From Stutzerimonas stutzeri (lineage in GTDB: Bacteria; Pseudomonadota; Gammaproteobacteria; Pseudomonadales; Pseudomonadaceae), in contig NZ_JAGQFP010000002.1 in assembly GCF_019090095.1 (NCBI RefSeq), forward strand, positions 1-64,000: a DNA stretch of 64,000 bases, in the 5' to 3' direction. Below, piece after piece: positions 28,146 through 36,505 of the stretch (positions are counted from its first letter, which is position 1; each line of letters starts with the position of its first letter). The notes below the pieces were generated by a model. That model saw only the letters and a program-made list of their open reading frames with translations, ran no database searches and was not told the origin of the DNA. A program made the position numbers and the translations under genes.

Positions 28146-29123
28146 ATGAAAAAGCACGTCGTACTCTACAAATCGCTGTCCGCGCCGCTGATGGCGCGCC
28201 TGCAGGCCCAGGCCGAGGTCACCCTGATCGAACGCCTCGATGCGCAAGGGCTGGCGCAATTGCGCGATGCCCTGCCCAGCGCCCATGGCCTGCTGGGCGC
28301 GAGCCTCAGGCTGGATGCCACCTTGCTGGACCTGGCGCCGGACCTGCAGGCCGTGGCAAGCGTCTCGGTGGGGGTCGATAACTACGACATCGACTACCTG
28401 ACCGAACGCCGGATCCTGCTCAGCAACACTCCGGACGTCCTGACCGAAACCACCGCCGACACCGGCTTCGCGCTGATCCTGGCGACCGCCCGACGGGTCG
28501 TGGAGCTGGCCAACATGGTCCGCGCCGGCCAATGGCAGCAGAACATCGGCCCCCGCCATTTCGGCAGCGATGTGCATGGCAAGACCCTGGGCATCATCGG
28601 CATGGGGCGCATCGGCGAAGCCCTCGCCCAGCGCGGGCACTTCGGCTTCGGCATGCCGGTGATCTACCACAGCCACTCGCCCAAGCCGGCGGCCGAGCAG
28701 CGCTTCGGCGCGGGCTATCGCAGCCTCGAGGCGCTGCTGCAGGAGGCGGACTTCATCTGCCTGACCCTGCCGCTGACGGCACAGACCCATGGCCTGATCG
28801 GTGCGTCGGCCTTCGCCCAGATGCGCCCCGAGAGCATCTTCATCAACATTTCCCGCGGCAAGGTGGTCGACGAGGCGGCGCTGATCGAGGCGCTGCGCAA
28901 CGGCCAGATCCGCAGTGCCGGGCTGGACGTCTTCGAGCAGGAACCACTGCGCGCGGATTCGCCGCTGTTGCAGCTGGATAACGTGGTGGCGACCCCGCAC
29001 ATGGGGTCGGCCACCCACGAGACGCGGGAAGCGATGGCGCGCTGCGCGGTGGACAACCTGCTGGCGGCGCTGGCCGGCGAGCGCCCGGCGAACCTGGTGA
29101 ACCCGGCGGCCTGGCGGGGCTGA
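28146..29123 (+). CDS. kguD: 2-ketogluconate 6-phosphate reductase KguD
   Basis: This 325-residue D-2-hydroxyacid dehydrogenase reduces 2-keto-6-phosphogluconate to 6-phosphogluconate, which feeds the Entner-Doudoroff route. The Rossmann motif TLGIIGMGRIGEAL is at about 147-160. The catalytic Arg is in INISRGKVVDEAAL (about 240), the Glu in DVFEQEPL and the His in ATPHMGSATHET (about 288). It is the last gene of the kgu operon and converges on the ECF sigma gene with a 66-bp gap. Confidence 0.89.
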   Translation: MKKHVVLYKSLSAPLMARLQAQAEVTLIERLDAQGLAQLRDALPSAHGLLGASLRLDATLLDLAPDLQAVASVSVGVDNYDIDYLTERRILLSNTPDVLTETTADTGFALILATARRVVELANMVRAGQWQQNIGPRHFGSDVHGKTLGIIGMGRIGEALAQRGHFGFGMPVIYHSHSPKPAAEQRFGAGYRSLEALLQEADFICLTLPLTAQTHGLIGASAFAQMRPESIFINISRGKVVDEAALIEALRNGQIRSAGLDVFEQEPLRADSPLLQLDNVVATPHMGSATHETREAMARCAVDNLLAALAGERPANLVNPAAWRG

Positions 29124-29189
29124 ACGCCTCTTTGGGCTCGACACGGGTGGGCGGCAGCGGCGCCCAGATGCCCACGCGGCGGAACGCGA

Positions 29190-30455
29190 CTATGACGCGT
29201 CCGTCTCGTCCAGTTCATCCAGGCGCTGCTGCAGGAAGCGCCGCTCCGGCTCCAGCTGCGCCAGTGCCAGCGCGGTGCGGTAGGCGTCCCGCGCCTCCTC
29301 CAGGCGACCGAGGCGCCGGCAGAAGTCGGCGCGGGCCGAATGCAGCAGGTGGTAGTCGCGTAACTCGCCACGGGCCAGCAGGTCGTCGATCAGCGCCAGG
29401 CCGGTGTCCGGTCCCTCGCGCATGGCCACCGCCACCGCGCGGTTCAGTTCGATCACCGGCGAAGGGCTGACGCGCAGCAGCACGTCGTAAAGCCCGACGA
29501 TCTGCGCCCAATCGGTCTGGGCGGCGCTGGGCGCCTCGGCGTGAACGGCGACGATCGCGGCCTGCAAGGTGTAAGGGCCGAAACGCCGCGAGGCCAGTGC
29601 GCGCTGCACCAGCGCCGAGCCTTCTTCGATCTGCGCGCGGTTCCACAGGCTGCGGTCCTGGTCATCGAGACGCACCAGCTCGCCCGCCGCGTCGGTGCGA
29701 GCGGCGCGGCGCGAGTCGTGCAGCAGCATCAGCGCGAGCAGGCCCATCAGCTCCGGATCCGGCAACAGTTCGAGCAACAGCCGGCCCAGCCGGATCGCCT
29801 CGGCGCTCAGGCCGGCGCGGGTCAGCTCGGCGCCGCTGGAGGCCGAATAGCCCTCGTTGAACACCAGGTAGATCACCCGCAACACGTTATCCAGGCGCGC
29901 CGGCAGTTCCTCACGCGATGGCACGCGATAGGGAATCGCGGCGTCACGGATTTTCTGCTTGGCGCGGACGATGCGCTGGGCGATGGTGCTGGGCGAGGCG
30001 AGAAAGGCGCGGGCGATCTCCTCGGTCTTCAGGTCGCAGACTTCGCGCAGGGTCAGCGCCACCTGGGCATCGCTCGGCAGCGCCGGGTGGCAGCAGGTGA
30101 AGACCAGTCGCAGGCGATCGTCCTCGAGCCCGTCGAGGTCCCAATCCGGCTCTTCGGCCGTGTCCAGCTGGTCGGCCAACAGGCTCAGCGAGGCGTTGAA
30201 GCGCGCCCGCCGGCGCAGGCCGTCGATGGCCTTGAAACGCCCAGCCGAGACCAGCCAGGCACGCGGGTTGGCCGGAATGCCGTCGGCCGGCCACTGCTGC
30301 AGCGCGGCGAAGAAGGCGTCGTGCAAGGCCTCCTCGGCGAGGTCGAAGTCACCGAGCAGGCGGATCAGGGTCGCCAGCACGCGCCGCGACTCGCTGCGGT
30401 AGATGGCCTCGACCGCCCGCTGGCTGGCCGCGTCGCCACCCGATGTAGGCGTCAC
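29190..30455 (-). CDS. ECF42-type sigma factor with C-terminal TPR-like extension
   Basis: This RNA polymerase sigma factor has about 421 residues. Region 2 is at the N-terminus (LIRLLGDFDLAEEALHDAFFAALQQW, with NPRAWLVSAGRFKAIDGLRRR). Region 4 lies at about 120-175 (LPSDAQVALTLREVCDLKTEEIARAFLASPSTIAQRIVRAKQKI). A long C-terminal domain carries NEGYSASSG and helical repeats. This is the ECF42 layout, a group known to sit next to YciI/DGPF proteins, as here. I placed the start at GTG 30455, where the family's N-terminus begins. A longer frame runs through the upstream YciI gene. Confidence 0.86.
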   Translation of the reverse strand: MTPTSGGDAASQRAVEAIYRSESRRVLATLIRLLGDFDLAEEALHDAFFAALQQWPADGIPANPRAWLVSAGRFKAIDGLRRRARFNASLSLLADQLDTAEEPDWDLDGLEDDRLRLVFTCCHPALPSDAQVALTLREVCDLKTEEIARAFLASPSTIAQRIVRAKQKIRDAAIPYRVPSREELPARLDNVLRVIYLVFNEGYSASSGAELTRAGLSAEAIRLGRLLLELLPDPELMGLLALMLLHDSRRAARTDAAGELVRLDDQDRSLWNRAQIEEGSALVQRALASRRFGPYTLQAAIVAVHAEAPSAAQTDWAQIVGLYDVLLRVSPSPVIELNRAVAVAMREGPDTGLALIDDLLARGELRDYHLLHSARADFCRRLGRLEEARDAYRTALALAQLEPERRFLQQRLDELDETDAS

Positions 30456-30474
30456 GCCGAGCCGCTCCAGCGGC

Positions 30475-30831
30475 TCAACGATCAGGCAGCTGGCGCAGCG
30501 GGCGGACTTCGATACTGCCCAGCGCGGCCGGCGGAATCTTCGCCGCCAATTGCACCGCTTCGTCGAAGTCCGCCGCCTCCAGCAGGTAGAAGCCAGCCAG
30601 TTGCTCGCGGGTTTCGGCGAAAGGCCCATCGACCACCGAGACGGCGCCTTCGCGGACCCGCACGGTCTTGGCGGTGCGTACCGACTGCAGCGGCTCGCCG
30701 GCGACGAAATGCCCGCTCTCACGCAGGCGCTCGCCGTTGGCGATGCACTGATCGACCAGCGCAGCCCACTGCTCGTCGGTCATGGCATCCACGCGTTGTT
30801 CGTCGTAATAGACGAGGCAAAGGTATTTCAT
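30475..30831 (-). CDS. YciI-like (DGPF domain) protein 1
   Basis: This 118-residue protein has the YCII-related/DGPF fold. It starts MKYLCLVYYDEQ, has the signature VVDGPFAETREQLAGFYLLEAADFDEAVQLAAKIPPA, and ends with a strand like EVRPL. It lies 19 bp before the ECF42 gene. DGPF proteins partner ECF42 factors genetically, but their biochemical role is not settled. A longer frame upstream of the ATG at 30831 has no matching features. Confidence 0.86.
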   Translation of the reverse strand: MKYLCLVYYDEQRVDAMTDEQWAALVDQCIANGERLRESGHFVAGEPLQSVRTAKTVRVREGAVSVVDGPFAETREQLAGFYLLEAADFDEAVQLAAKIPPAALGSIEVRPLRQLPDR

Positions 30832-30926
30832 GCTGCTCTCCATCAAGCCATGCCGAGCGACAACCTTAGCAGCTGGCACGCGGTGCTGCGCCGCGCCGGA
30901 ACGCGCCGGCGCAGACGCGGCGCCAC

Positions 30927-31370
30927 TCAGGGTTCGAGGCCGAACGATACCTGCCCGCTGGCCATGTCGAACGGCATCGAGAAGTGCTCGTGCACCACCT
31001 TCCAATCGCCGTCCTGCAAGCGCCAGCAGCGGGTGCCACGCATCCAGGCCGTCTGCATCTCGCCTTTCTCGTTGGAGCCGCCGCAGTGGTTCAGCGAATA
31101 GCTGAACGCGAGGTCGCCGCTGGCAATGACCTCGACGTCACCGATCTCGAAGAAGCCCTCGCCCTGGCAGAAATCGAAGCAGCGCTGCCAGTGGGCGCGA
31201 TAGGCCTCGACGCCCTTGAACTGCAATTCGCCGACGGCATCGTAGGCCACCACGTCGGGCGCGTACTGGGTCATGATGCGGTCGAGGTCCTTGACCGCCA
31301 CGGCCTGCTGGAATTCGGCCATCCGTTCACGGATGCGGGCTTCGCCATTCTGTGCGTTCGTCGTATTCAT
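30927..31370 (-). CDS. SnoaL-like/DUF4440 (NTF2-fold) protein
   Basis: This 147-residue protein has an NTF2-like fold. It contains RMAEFQQAVAVKDLDRIMTQYAPDVVAYDAVG, ALAFSYSLN-like central strands (SGDLAFSYSLNHCGG), and a C-terminal RCWRLQDGDWKVVHEHFSMPF, typical of ketosteroid-isomerase-like YybH/SnoaL proteins. GAGGAG precedes the second ATG at 31370, which I take as the start. It lies inside the ECF42-YciI group on the same strand, so cotranscription is likely. The catalytic role is unknown. Confidence 0.8.
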   Translation of the reverse strand: MNTTNAQNGEARIRERMAEFQQAVAVKDLDRIMTQYAPDVVAYDAVGELQFKGVEAYRAHWQRCFDFCQGEGFFEIGDVEVIASGDLAFSYSLNHCGGSNEKGEMQTAWMRGTRCWRLQDGDWKVVHEHFSMPFDMASGQVSFGLEP

Positions 31371-31426
31371 GTGCATCTCCTCATGGAGTCTGAAAGGGAT
31401 CGAGCGGGTACCACCACGGCCGGGGC

Positions 31427-31783
31427 TCAGGGCGGCGCACGCGGGTGCAGCGGCCGCACTTCGGCGTAGCCCAGCCGCACCGGCGGAATCCCCGAGGCCA
31501 GCAGGATGGCGTCATTCAGATCGTTCGCCTCGAACAGGTAGAAGGCCGCGGGTTGTTCGCAGCCGGCTACGACCGGCCCGTCGCGCAGCAGCAATCGGTC
31601 GCCCTGCATACGCAGGGTGGTGGCACTGAGGGTCGACTGCAGCGCTTCGCCGACGATCAGCCGGCCGCTGCGCTGCAGCGCCTCGCGATAGTCGTGCGAT
31701 TCGGCCTCCAGCGCGGCGCGGGCCGCCAGCGAAAGGCCCGCCAGGGCGGTTTCATCGAGGTAAACCAGGCACAGATAACGCAT
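31427..31783 (-). CDS. YciI-like (DGPF domain) protein 2
   Basis: This 118-residue paralogue of the protein at 30475-30831 starts MRYLCLVYLDETAL, has LLLRDGPVVAGCEQPAAFYLFEANDLNDAILLASGIPP, and ends with YAEVRPLHP. It is the first gene of the four-gene group ending in the ECF42 sigma factor, and is divergent from the lactonase gene. DGPF is here reduced to DGPV. Two copies in one cluster suggest paired or heteromeric action, which is inference. Confidence 0.82.
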   Translation of the reverse strand: MRYLCLVYLDETALAGLSLAARAALEAESHDYREALQRSGRLIVGEALQSTLSATTLRMQGDRLLLRDGPVVAGCEQPAAFYLFEANDLNDAILLASGIPPVRLGYAEVRPLHPRAPP

Positions 31784-31932
31784 TGCGGTCCCCTTGCCAG
31801 CGTGGTTCGTTACCCCCTAGTCGTACCGGCAAGAGTGAAATCGACAGCCTGAGGCATTGGCCGGCAAATTTTTTTTGCATCAGGGGCTCCAAAGCGAACC
31901 AGGACCATCCAAGCAGTGACCAGGAGCGAGCC

Positions 31933-33129
31933 ATGCGCGGATCAACGACCCTCTCTTCCTTCATCCGTCTCGGCGTCGCCGCGGCATTTCTGACCTTCAG
32001 CCTCACCGGAGCGGCGGCACCCATGTATCAGTTACTCGTCGGCAGCTATACCAGCGAAGGGGACAGCGAAGGCATCTACCGGATGCAGTTCGACGCCGAA
32101 CGCGGCCAGATCGAACCGCAACCGTTGCAGGTGGTGCGCACCCACAATCCGTCCTGGCTATTGCTGGATCTCAACCGCAACCGGCTCTACGCCGCCAATG
32201 AGAACGGGCCGGGCCATCCGGACCCGGTGGGACGGGTGAGCGCCTTCACGCTGGCGCCGAACAGCGGCAAGCTGTCGCCGCTGGCCCAGCAACTGACCCT
32301 CGGCGACGAGCCCACGCACCTGAGCCAGAGCCGCGACGGCCGCTACCTGTTCGTCTCCAACTACGGCTCCAGTGCCAACCCCGGCGGTAGCCTGGCCGTG
32401 ATGCCGACGGCCAACGACGGCACCCTGATGCCGGTCACCCAGATCGCCGCGCACAAGGCCAGCGAAGTGCACCCGCAGCGCCAGCAGTCGGCTCACGTGC
32501 ACTCGGCGGTGATGTCGCCGGACGGCAAGACGCTGTTCGTCAGTGACCTGGGGGCCGACAAGATCTTCGTTTACCGCTACGACCCGGCCAATGCCGAGCG
32601 CCCGCTGTCACCCGCCGACCCGGCCTTCATCAGCCTGCCGGAGGGCAGCGGCCCACGCCATCTGGTGTTCAGCCCGGACGGCCTGCAGGCGTACGCGACC
32701 CTGGAGCTGAGCGCCCAGGTGGCGCGCTTCGATCATGTCGATGGCAGCCTGGTGCAGCGTCAATTGGTGGACATGGCCCCTGCGGGCGAGGCGGCGAAGC
32801 ACTCGCCAGGCGCGATTCACGTATCGCCCGACGGCCGCTTCCTCTATGCCAGCGACCGCGCCGAGACGAACCGCATCATGGTTTACGCGATCGAGGAGAA
32901 CGCCAATCTGCGGGAGATCCAGGCGCGTGACAGCGAAGGCCGCGAACCGCGGGAGTTCGCCATCGACCCGAGCGGACGCTTCATGGTGATCGCCAACCAG
33001 AAGAGCGATGCGTTGGTGGTCGTGCAACGCGACCCCGACAGTGGGCAGCTGGGCGACATTCTGCAGACGCTGCCGATGAGCCGGCCCTCTGACCTGAAGT
33101 TCATCGACCGCGACCGCGGAGTGCGCTGA
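31933..33129 (+). CDS. Secreted lactonase-like seven-bladed beta-propeller protein
   Basis: This 398-residue protein has a signal peptide (about 1-29, FIRLGVAAAFLTFSLTGAAA) and a lactonase/6-phosphogluconolactonase-like propeller. Features are LLVGSYTSEGDSEGIYRM, NPSWLLLDLNRNRLYAANE, HVHSAVMSPDGKTLFVSDLGADKIFVYRYD, EGSGPRHLVFSPDG and HVSPDGRFLYASDRAETNRIMVY. The export signal argues against a cytoplasmic 6-phosphogluconolactonase, so the substrate is open. CAGGAGCG precedes the ATG at 31933. The gene converges on the flagellar operon, with only 10 bp between stop codons, and marks its left border. Confidence 0.83.
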   Translation: MRGSTTLSSFIRLGVAAAFLTFSLTGAAAPMYQLLVGSYTSEGDSEGIYRMQFDAERGQIEPQPLQVVRTHNPSWLLLDLNRNRLYAANENGPGHPDPVGRVSAFTLAPNSGKLSPLAQQLTLGDEPTHLSQSRDGRYLFVSNYGSSANPGGSLAVMPTANDGTLMPVTQIAAHKASEVHPQRQQSAHVHSAVMSPDGKTLFVSDLGADKIFVYRYDPANAERPLSPADPAFISLPEGSGPRHLVFSPDGLQAYATLELSAQVARFDHVDGSLVQRQLVDMAPAGEAAKHSPGAIHVSPDGRFLYASDRAETNRIMVYAIEENANLREIQARDSEGREPREFAIDPSGRFMVIANQKSDALVVVQRDPDSGQLGDILQTLPMSRPSDLKFIDRDRGVR

Positions 33130-33139
33130 GCGGCGCAGG

Positions 33140-34171
33140 TCAGGACAGCAGGCTGACCACCGCGAAGCGGCTGATGGTCGCCTGGGCGACGACCGTCTGG
33201 GTGACCGCGGCGTAGCTCGATGGGCTGCGCTGCATCAGGTTGAATACCGAGCGGGAGAAATCCATGGCCCACTGCTTCTCGTCGGCATGCGCCTGGCGCG
33301 CGAGGAATTCGCGGATTTCCTGCTGGCGGTTGCTCAGCTGTTCGCGCAGCGTGGTGACCTTGTCGAGCCCGGCCACCACCGAATCGAGCAGACGGCGCAG
33401 CTCACGGAAGGAATCGAGCTGCAGTTCTTCGGGGAAGCTCAGCAGCTGGTCGTCCTCGCTCTGCACGCGAACGTACCGGCCCTTGTCGAACAGCTTGCCT
33501 TCGCCCTGTACCGCCAGCTGGCCCTTGAGTTTCTGCCAGTCGCCTTCGCGGGCGGAAAATTTCAGCGCACCGTTCTGGTCCAGCTCGGCGCGAATCCCGG
33601 CCTGACCCAGGCTGCCGTTGAAGCAGCGCAGGATCTGCTCGTCGGTCATCTCGTCGTCGAGCACCACGGCCACCGGTTCGGCCAGCTGACGGCCACCGCT
33701 GAACAGCAGCGTCTCGCGGCCCGACTGGCGAATCTTTTCCAGCGACTCCAGGCCCTGCAGGCTGAAACGGCTGCGTACCGGTTCGGTCAGGCGCAGCTTG
33801 AGCGTGGCGTCCAGCGAGTTGCCCGAGCGCTGGCTGCGCTCCTTGAGCAATTCGCCCACCTGCTGCACGGCCTGGCGGATGTGCTCTTCGCCATTGGGCT
33901 GTGGCGAGCTGATCTGGCGACTGAGGCTGAGCTTGAGCTGCGACAGGCGCGTCTGCAAATCGCCAAGGTAGCTGTCGGCCGACTGCATCGAGGACAGCTG
34001 CTGATTGAGCTGCAGGCTGAAGCTGGTGCTCTTGTTCGAAGCCGTCTCGGGGTTAGGGACTTCGGACGGCACACCGGCCCGCAGCGGCGCAGGCGCATCG
34101 CGCAGCAACGCCTCGCGGCGCTCCTGCGGGTTGATTGCGGAAACAGCGGGGAGCTGCTTGCCAATCTTCAT
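33140..34171 (-). CDS. Putative flagellar hook-associated protein, LafW-like
   Basis: This 343-residue protein is the last gene of the flgB-L operon, 14 bp after flgL. No strong family signature is visible by eye. It is mostly helical with coiled-coil-like parts (about 50-95, LSSMQSADSYLGDLQTRLSQLKLSLSR) and a C-terminal helix ending TVVAQATISRFAVVSLLS. That ending resembles the D0 helix end of axial flagellar proteins. In other lateral (Flag-2) loci an uncharacterised hook-associated gene, lafW, follows flgL. Position and C-terminus suggest the same here, but the function is inferred. Normal GC content; no signal peptide. Confidence 0.6.
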   Translation of the reverse strand: MKIGKQLPAVSAINPQERREALLRDAPAPLRAGVPSEVPNPETASNKSTSFSLQLNQQLSSMQSADSYLGDLQTRLSQLKLSLSRQISSPQPNGEEHIRQAVQQVGELLKERSQRSGNSLDATLKLRLTEPVRSRFSLQGLESLEKIRQSGRETLLFSGGRQLAEPVAVVLDDEMTDEQILRCFNGSLGQAGIRAELDQNGALKFSAREGDWQKLKGQLAVQGEGKLFDKGRYVRVQSEDDQLLSFPEELQLDSFRELRRLLDSVVAGLDKVTTLREQLSNRQQEIREFLARQAHADEKQWAMDFSRSVFNLMQRSPSSYAAVTQTVVAQATISRFAVVSLLS

Positions 34172-34185
34172 TCACGCTACCTCGG

Positions 34186-35100
34186 TCAGAGCATGCCGAA
34201 CAGCGACAGCCCATTGATCTTCAAATAGGTTTTCTGCGTCGCCTGCAGCGACAGCTGATAGTTGTTCAGGTCGATGCTGGCCGAGGCGTAGTCGAGTTGC
34301 GACAACTCGCCCTCGATTTTCTTGTTCACCAGCGAGACGTCCTCGTTGCTGCTCGACAGCAACGTCAGGGTGTTCTGCCGGCCGCCCAGCTCCGACACCG
34401 CACCGAGCAGGTTGCCGTGCGTCTTGTCGAGGCTGTTGAGCGTGGCGGTGATCGACGCCTGCACCGCGGGGTCGTTGGCGTTCAGCGCCGGGTCGGCGAG
34501 CATTTTCACCAACGCATTGAGGTCGTTGAGCATGCCGACGCCACCGCCGAAGACCTGCGCGGCGGTGACATTCTCCTCGACCAGTACGCCATTGGCGACT
34601 GCCGCCTGGCGGTATTGATCGTTGCCGGTCAGCTGGTAGCTCTGGGTGGCGGCATCGAAGGTGATGGACGGCCGGTCGCTGAGGGTGCCGGAGAACAGGT
34701 AACGGCCTTCCTCGTCGCGCACGTTGGCGAAGCTGAGAATGGTCCGTTCCAGGTTGCCCATCTCGTTGGCGATGGCGGCCAGGTCTTCGCTGGTGTTGCT
34801 GCCATTGGCGGCCCACAGGAGCAGGTCGCGCACGTTGAGCATGGTGTCGGACGCCGCCTTGAGGTTGGCTTCCTGCTTGGACAGGTTGCCCGCCACGTTG
34901 GCGATATTGGTGCGGTACTGGGTCAGGGTGGCTTCCTCGCGCTCGATACGCAGCACGCGCACGGCGGAGATCGGGTCATCCGAGGGCATCAGCATGCGCT
35001 CGCCGGTGGCCATCTGCTGCATCAGCTTGCCGAGCTTCTCGGAGCTGGTGTTCATCGAGCCGTGCATCATGGCGGTGATCTGGGCGTTGGAGATGCGCAT
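34186..35100 (-). CDS. flgL: Flagellar hook-filament junction protein FlgL (lateral)
   Basis: This 304-residue HAP3 links hook and filament outside the cell. The N-terminus MRISNAQITAMMHGSMNTSSEKLGKLMQQMATGERMLMPSDDP is the flagellin-like D0/D1 helix with the conserved S/T-G-x-x-x-x-P-S-D-D-P motif. The C-terminus ends QLSLQATQKTYLKINGLSLFGML. It lies 37 bp after flgK in the flgB operon. The length is normal for lateral FlgL. Confidence 0.93.
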   Translation of the reverse strand: MRISNAQITAMMHGSMNTSSEKLGKLMQQMATGERMLMPSDDPISAVRVLRIEREEATLTQYRTNIANVAGNLSKQEANLKAASDTMLNVRDLLLWAANGSNTSEDLAAIANEMGNLERTILSFANVRDEEGRYLFSGTLSDRPSITFDAATQSYQLTGNDQYRQAAVANGVLVEENVTAAQVFGGGVGMLNDLNALVKMLADPALNANDPAVQASITATLNSLDKTHGNLLGAVSELGGRQNTLTLLSSSNEDVSLVNKKIEGELSQLDYASASIDLNNYQLSLQATQKTYLKINGLSLFGML

Positions 35101-35137
35101 GGTGTCTTTCTCGTCAGTCGAGCCGGCGTGCGCCGGT

Positions 35138-36505
35138 TCAGAACATTGCCAGTACGGCGTTGAACAGGTCGTTGCTGGTGCTGATGACCTTCATGTTGGC
35201 CTGGTAGGCCTGCTCGTAGGCCATGAGGTTGACCGCTTCCTCGTCCAGGTTGACCGCGCTGACGCTGTCGCGCTGGGCCTGAGCCTGTTCGGCCACCGTG
35301 GTCGCGGCGCGCAGATCCGCCTGGTTCTGCCGGCTGGCGCTGGCCACGCGACCGACCAGGCCGGCGTAGGCATCGTTGAGCGGTACGCTGTTGCCAGCGA
35401 CCGTGACACCCGCCGACTTCAGATCGAGCATGGCCAACAGAGTCTTGTTGTTGCCCACCTCGCCAGCGGTGCCGGAAAACGCCAGCTCCGAGGCGCCCAG
35501 CGCGCTGACCGCCAGCATGCCGCTGGTGCTGCCGGCGTTGTAGCTGAACAGCGGCTGACCGGGATTGCCGTTCAGGTCGAAGCCACCGGCCAGGGCATCG
35601 TTGATCATCGTCGCCACGGCCGAGGCCATGTCGTGCAGATCCTGCTGGGCCGGGCGCAGCGCGCCGTACTCCATGTCGTAGAGGCCGCCGAGCGATCCGC
35701 CGATGCCCTGCTGGTCGAGCGGGAAGGTGGTCTTGGCGAAAACCAGCGTCATCTCCTGTTCACCGGCGAGGTTGGCATTGACCTTCAGCTGGCCAGCCGT
35801 TGCCCCGGCGACCAGCGGCTGACCGTTGGCCAGCGAGACGTTGAGGGTGCCGTCGGCGGCGTCCTGCACGCGGATGCCGGCGTACTGGCTGAGATCCTTG
35901 ACCAGGTTCTCGCGGTAATCGCGTAGGGTGGCGGTGTCGCGGCCCGAGGACTCCATTTCGCGAATCTGCGCGTTCAGCTCGGCGATGTTGCCGGATAGCC
36001 CGTTGATTTCGCTGACCATCGCCACACGCTGGCCCTGCAGGGCATTGAGCTGGGTGCCGATGTTGCTGTTCAGGCCATTGAAGCGCTGCGCCAACTGCTT
36101 GGCTTCGCCGATGATCTGCTGGCGCAGGGCGATGGACTCGGGGGTGGAGCTGGCTTCGCTGAGCGCGGCGAAGAAGTTGTCCAGGCCGACGCTGACGCTC
36201 GAGCCTTCGCTGTCGATCAGGCCTTCCAGCGCGGTCAGGTACTGCTGGCTGGTATTGAAGTAGTTCTGGTCGGTGCTGGCGCGCCAGAGTTGCTGATTCT
36301 GGAAGTCGTTGGACAGCCGCCGGATGCTGCCGACCTGAACCCCGCCACCGATGCTGACCGCCGTCTGCCCGCCCAGCGACTGCAGCTCTGGCCGCAGGCG
36401 GCTGAAGCCGGGCGTGTTGACGTTGGCGATGTTCTGCCCGGTCGCCGAAAGGGCGATCTGCGAGGCGCGAACGCCGCTGTAGCCGATTTGACCCAAAATA
36501 CTCAC
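35138..36505 (-). CDS. flgK: Flagellar hook-associated protein FlgK (lateral)
   Basis: This 455-residue HAP1 begins with the rod/hook-family start MSILGQIGYSGVRASQIALSATGQNIANVNTPGFSRLRPE and ends EEAVNLMAYEQAYQANMKVISTSNDLFNAVLAMF, the conserved C-terminal helix. It is shorter than many polar FlgK proteins, with reduced central domains, as is usual for lateral sets. Its ATG overlaps the flgJ stop by four bases and flgL follows. A junction role is well established for the family. Confidence 0.93.
   Translation of the reverse strand: MSILGQIGYSGVRASQIALSATGQNIANVNTPGFSRLRPELQSLGGQTAVSIGGGVQVGSIRRLSNDFQNQQLWRASTDQNYFNTSQQYLTALEGLIDSEGSSVSVGLDNFFAALSEASSTPESIALRQQIIGEAKQLAQRFNGLNSNIGTQLNALQGQRVAMVSEINGLSGNIAELNAQIREMESSGRDTATLRDYRENLVKDLSQYAGIRVQDAADGTLNVSLANGQPLVAGATAGQLKVNANLAGEQEMTLVFAKTTFPLDQQGIGGSLGGLYDMEYGALRPAQQDLHDMASAVATMINDALAGGFDLNGNPGQPLFSYNAGSTSGMLAVSALGASELAFSGTAGEVGNNKTLLAMLDLKSAGVTVAGNSVPLNDAYAGLVGRVASASRQNQADLRAATTVAEQAQAQRDSVSAVNLDEEAVNLMAYEQAYQANMKVISTSNDLFNAVLAMF

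Noticed and set aside
26571..29144. 857-codon frame opposite kguT-kguD
   Set aside because: Antisense shadow; the plus-strand genes have clear domains and operators.
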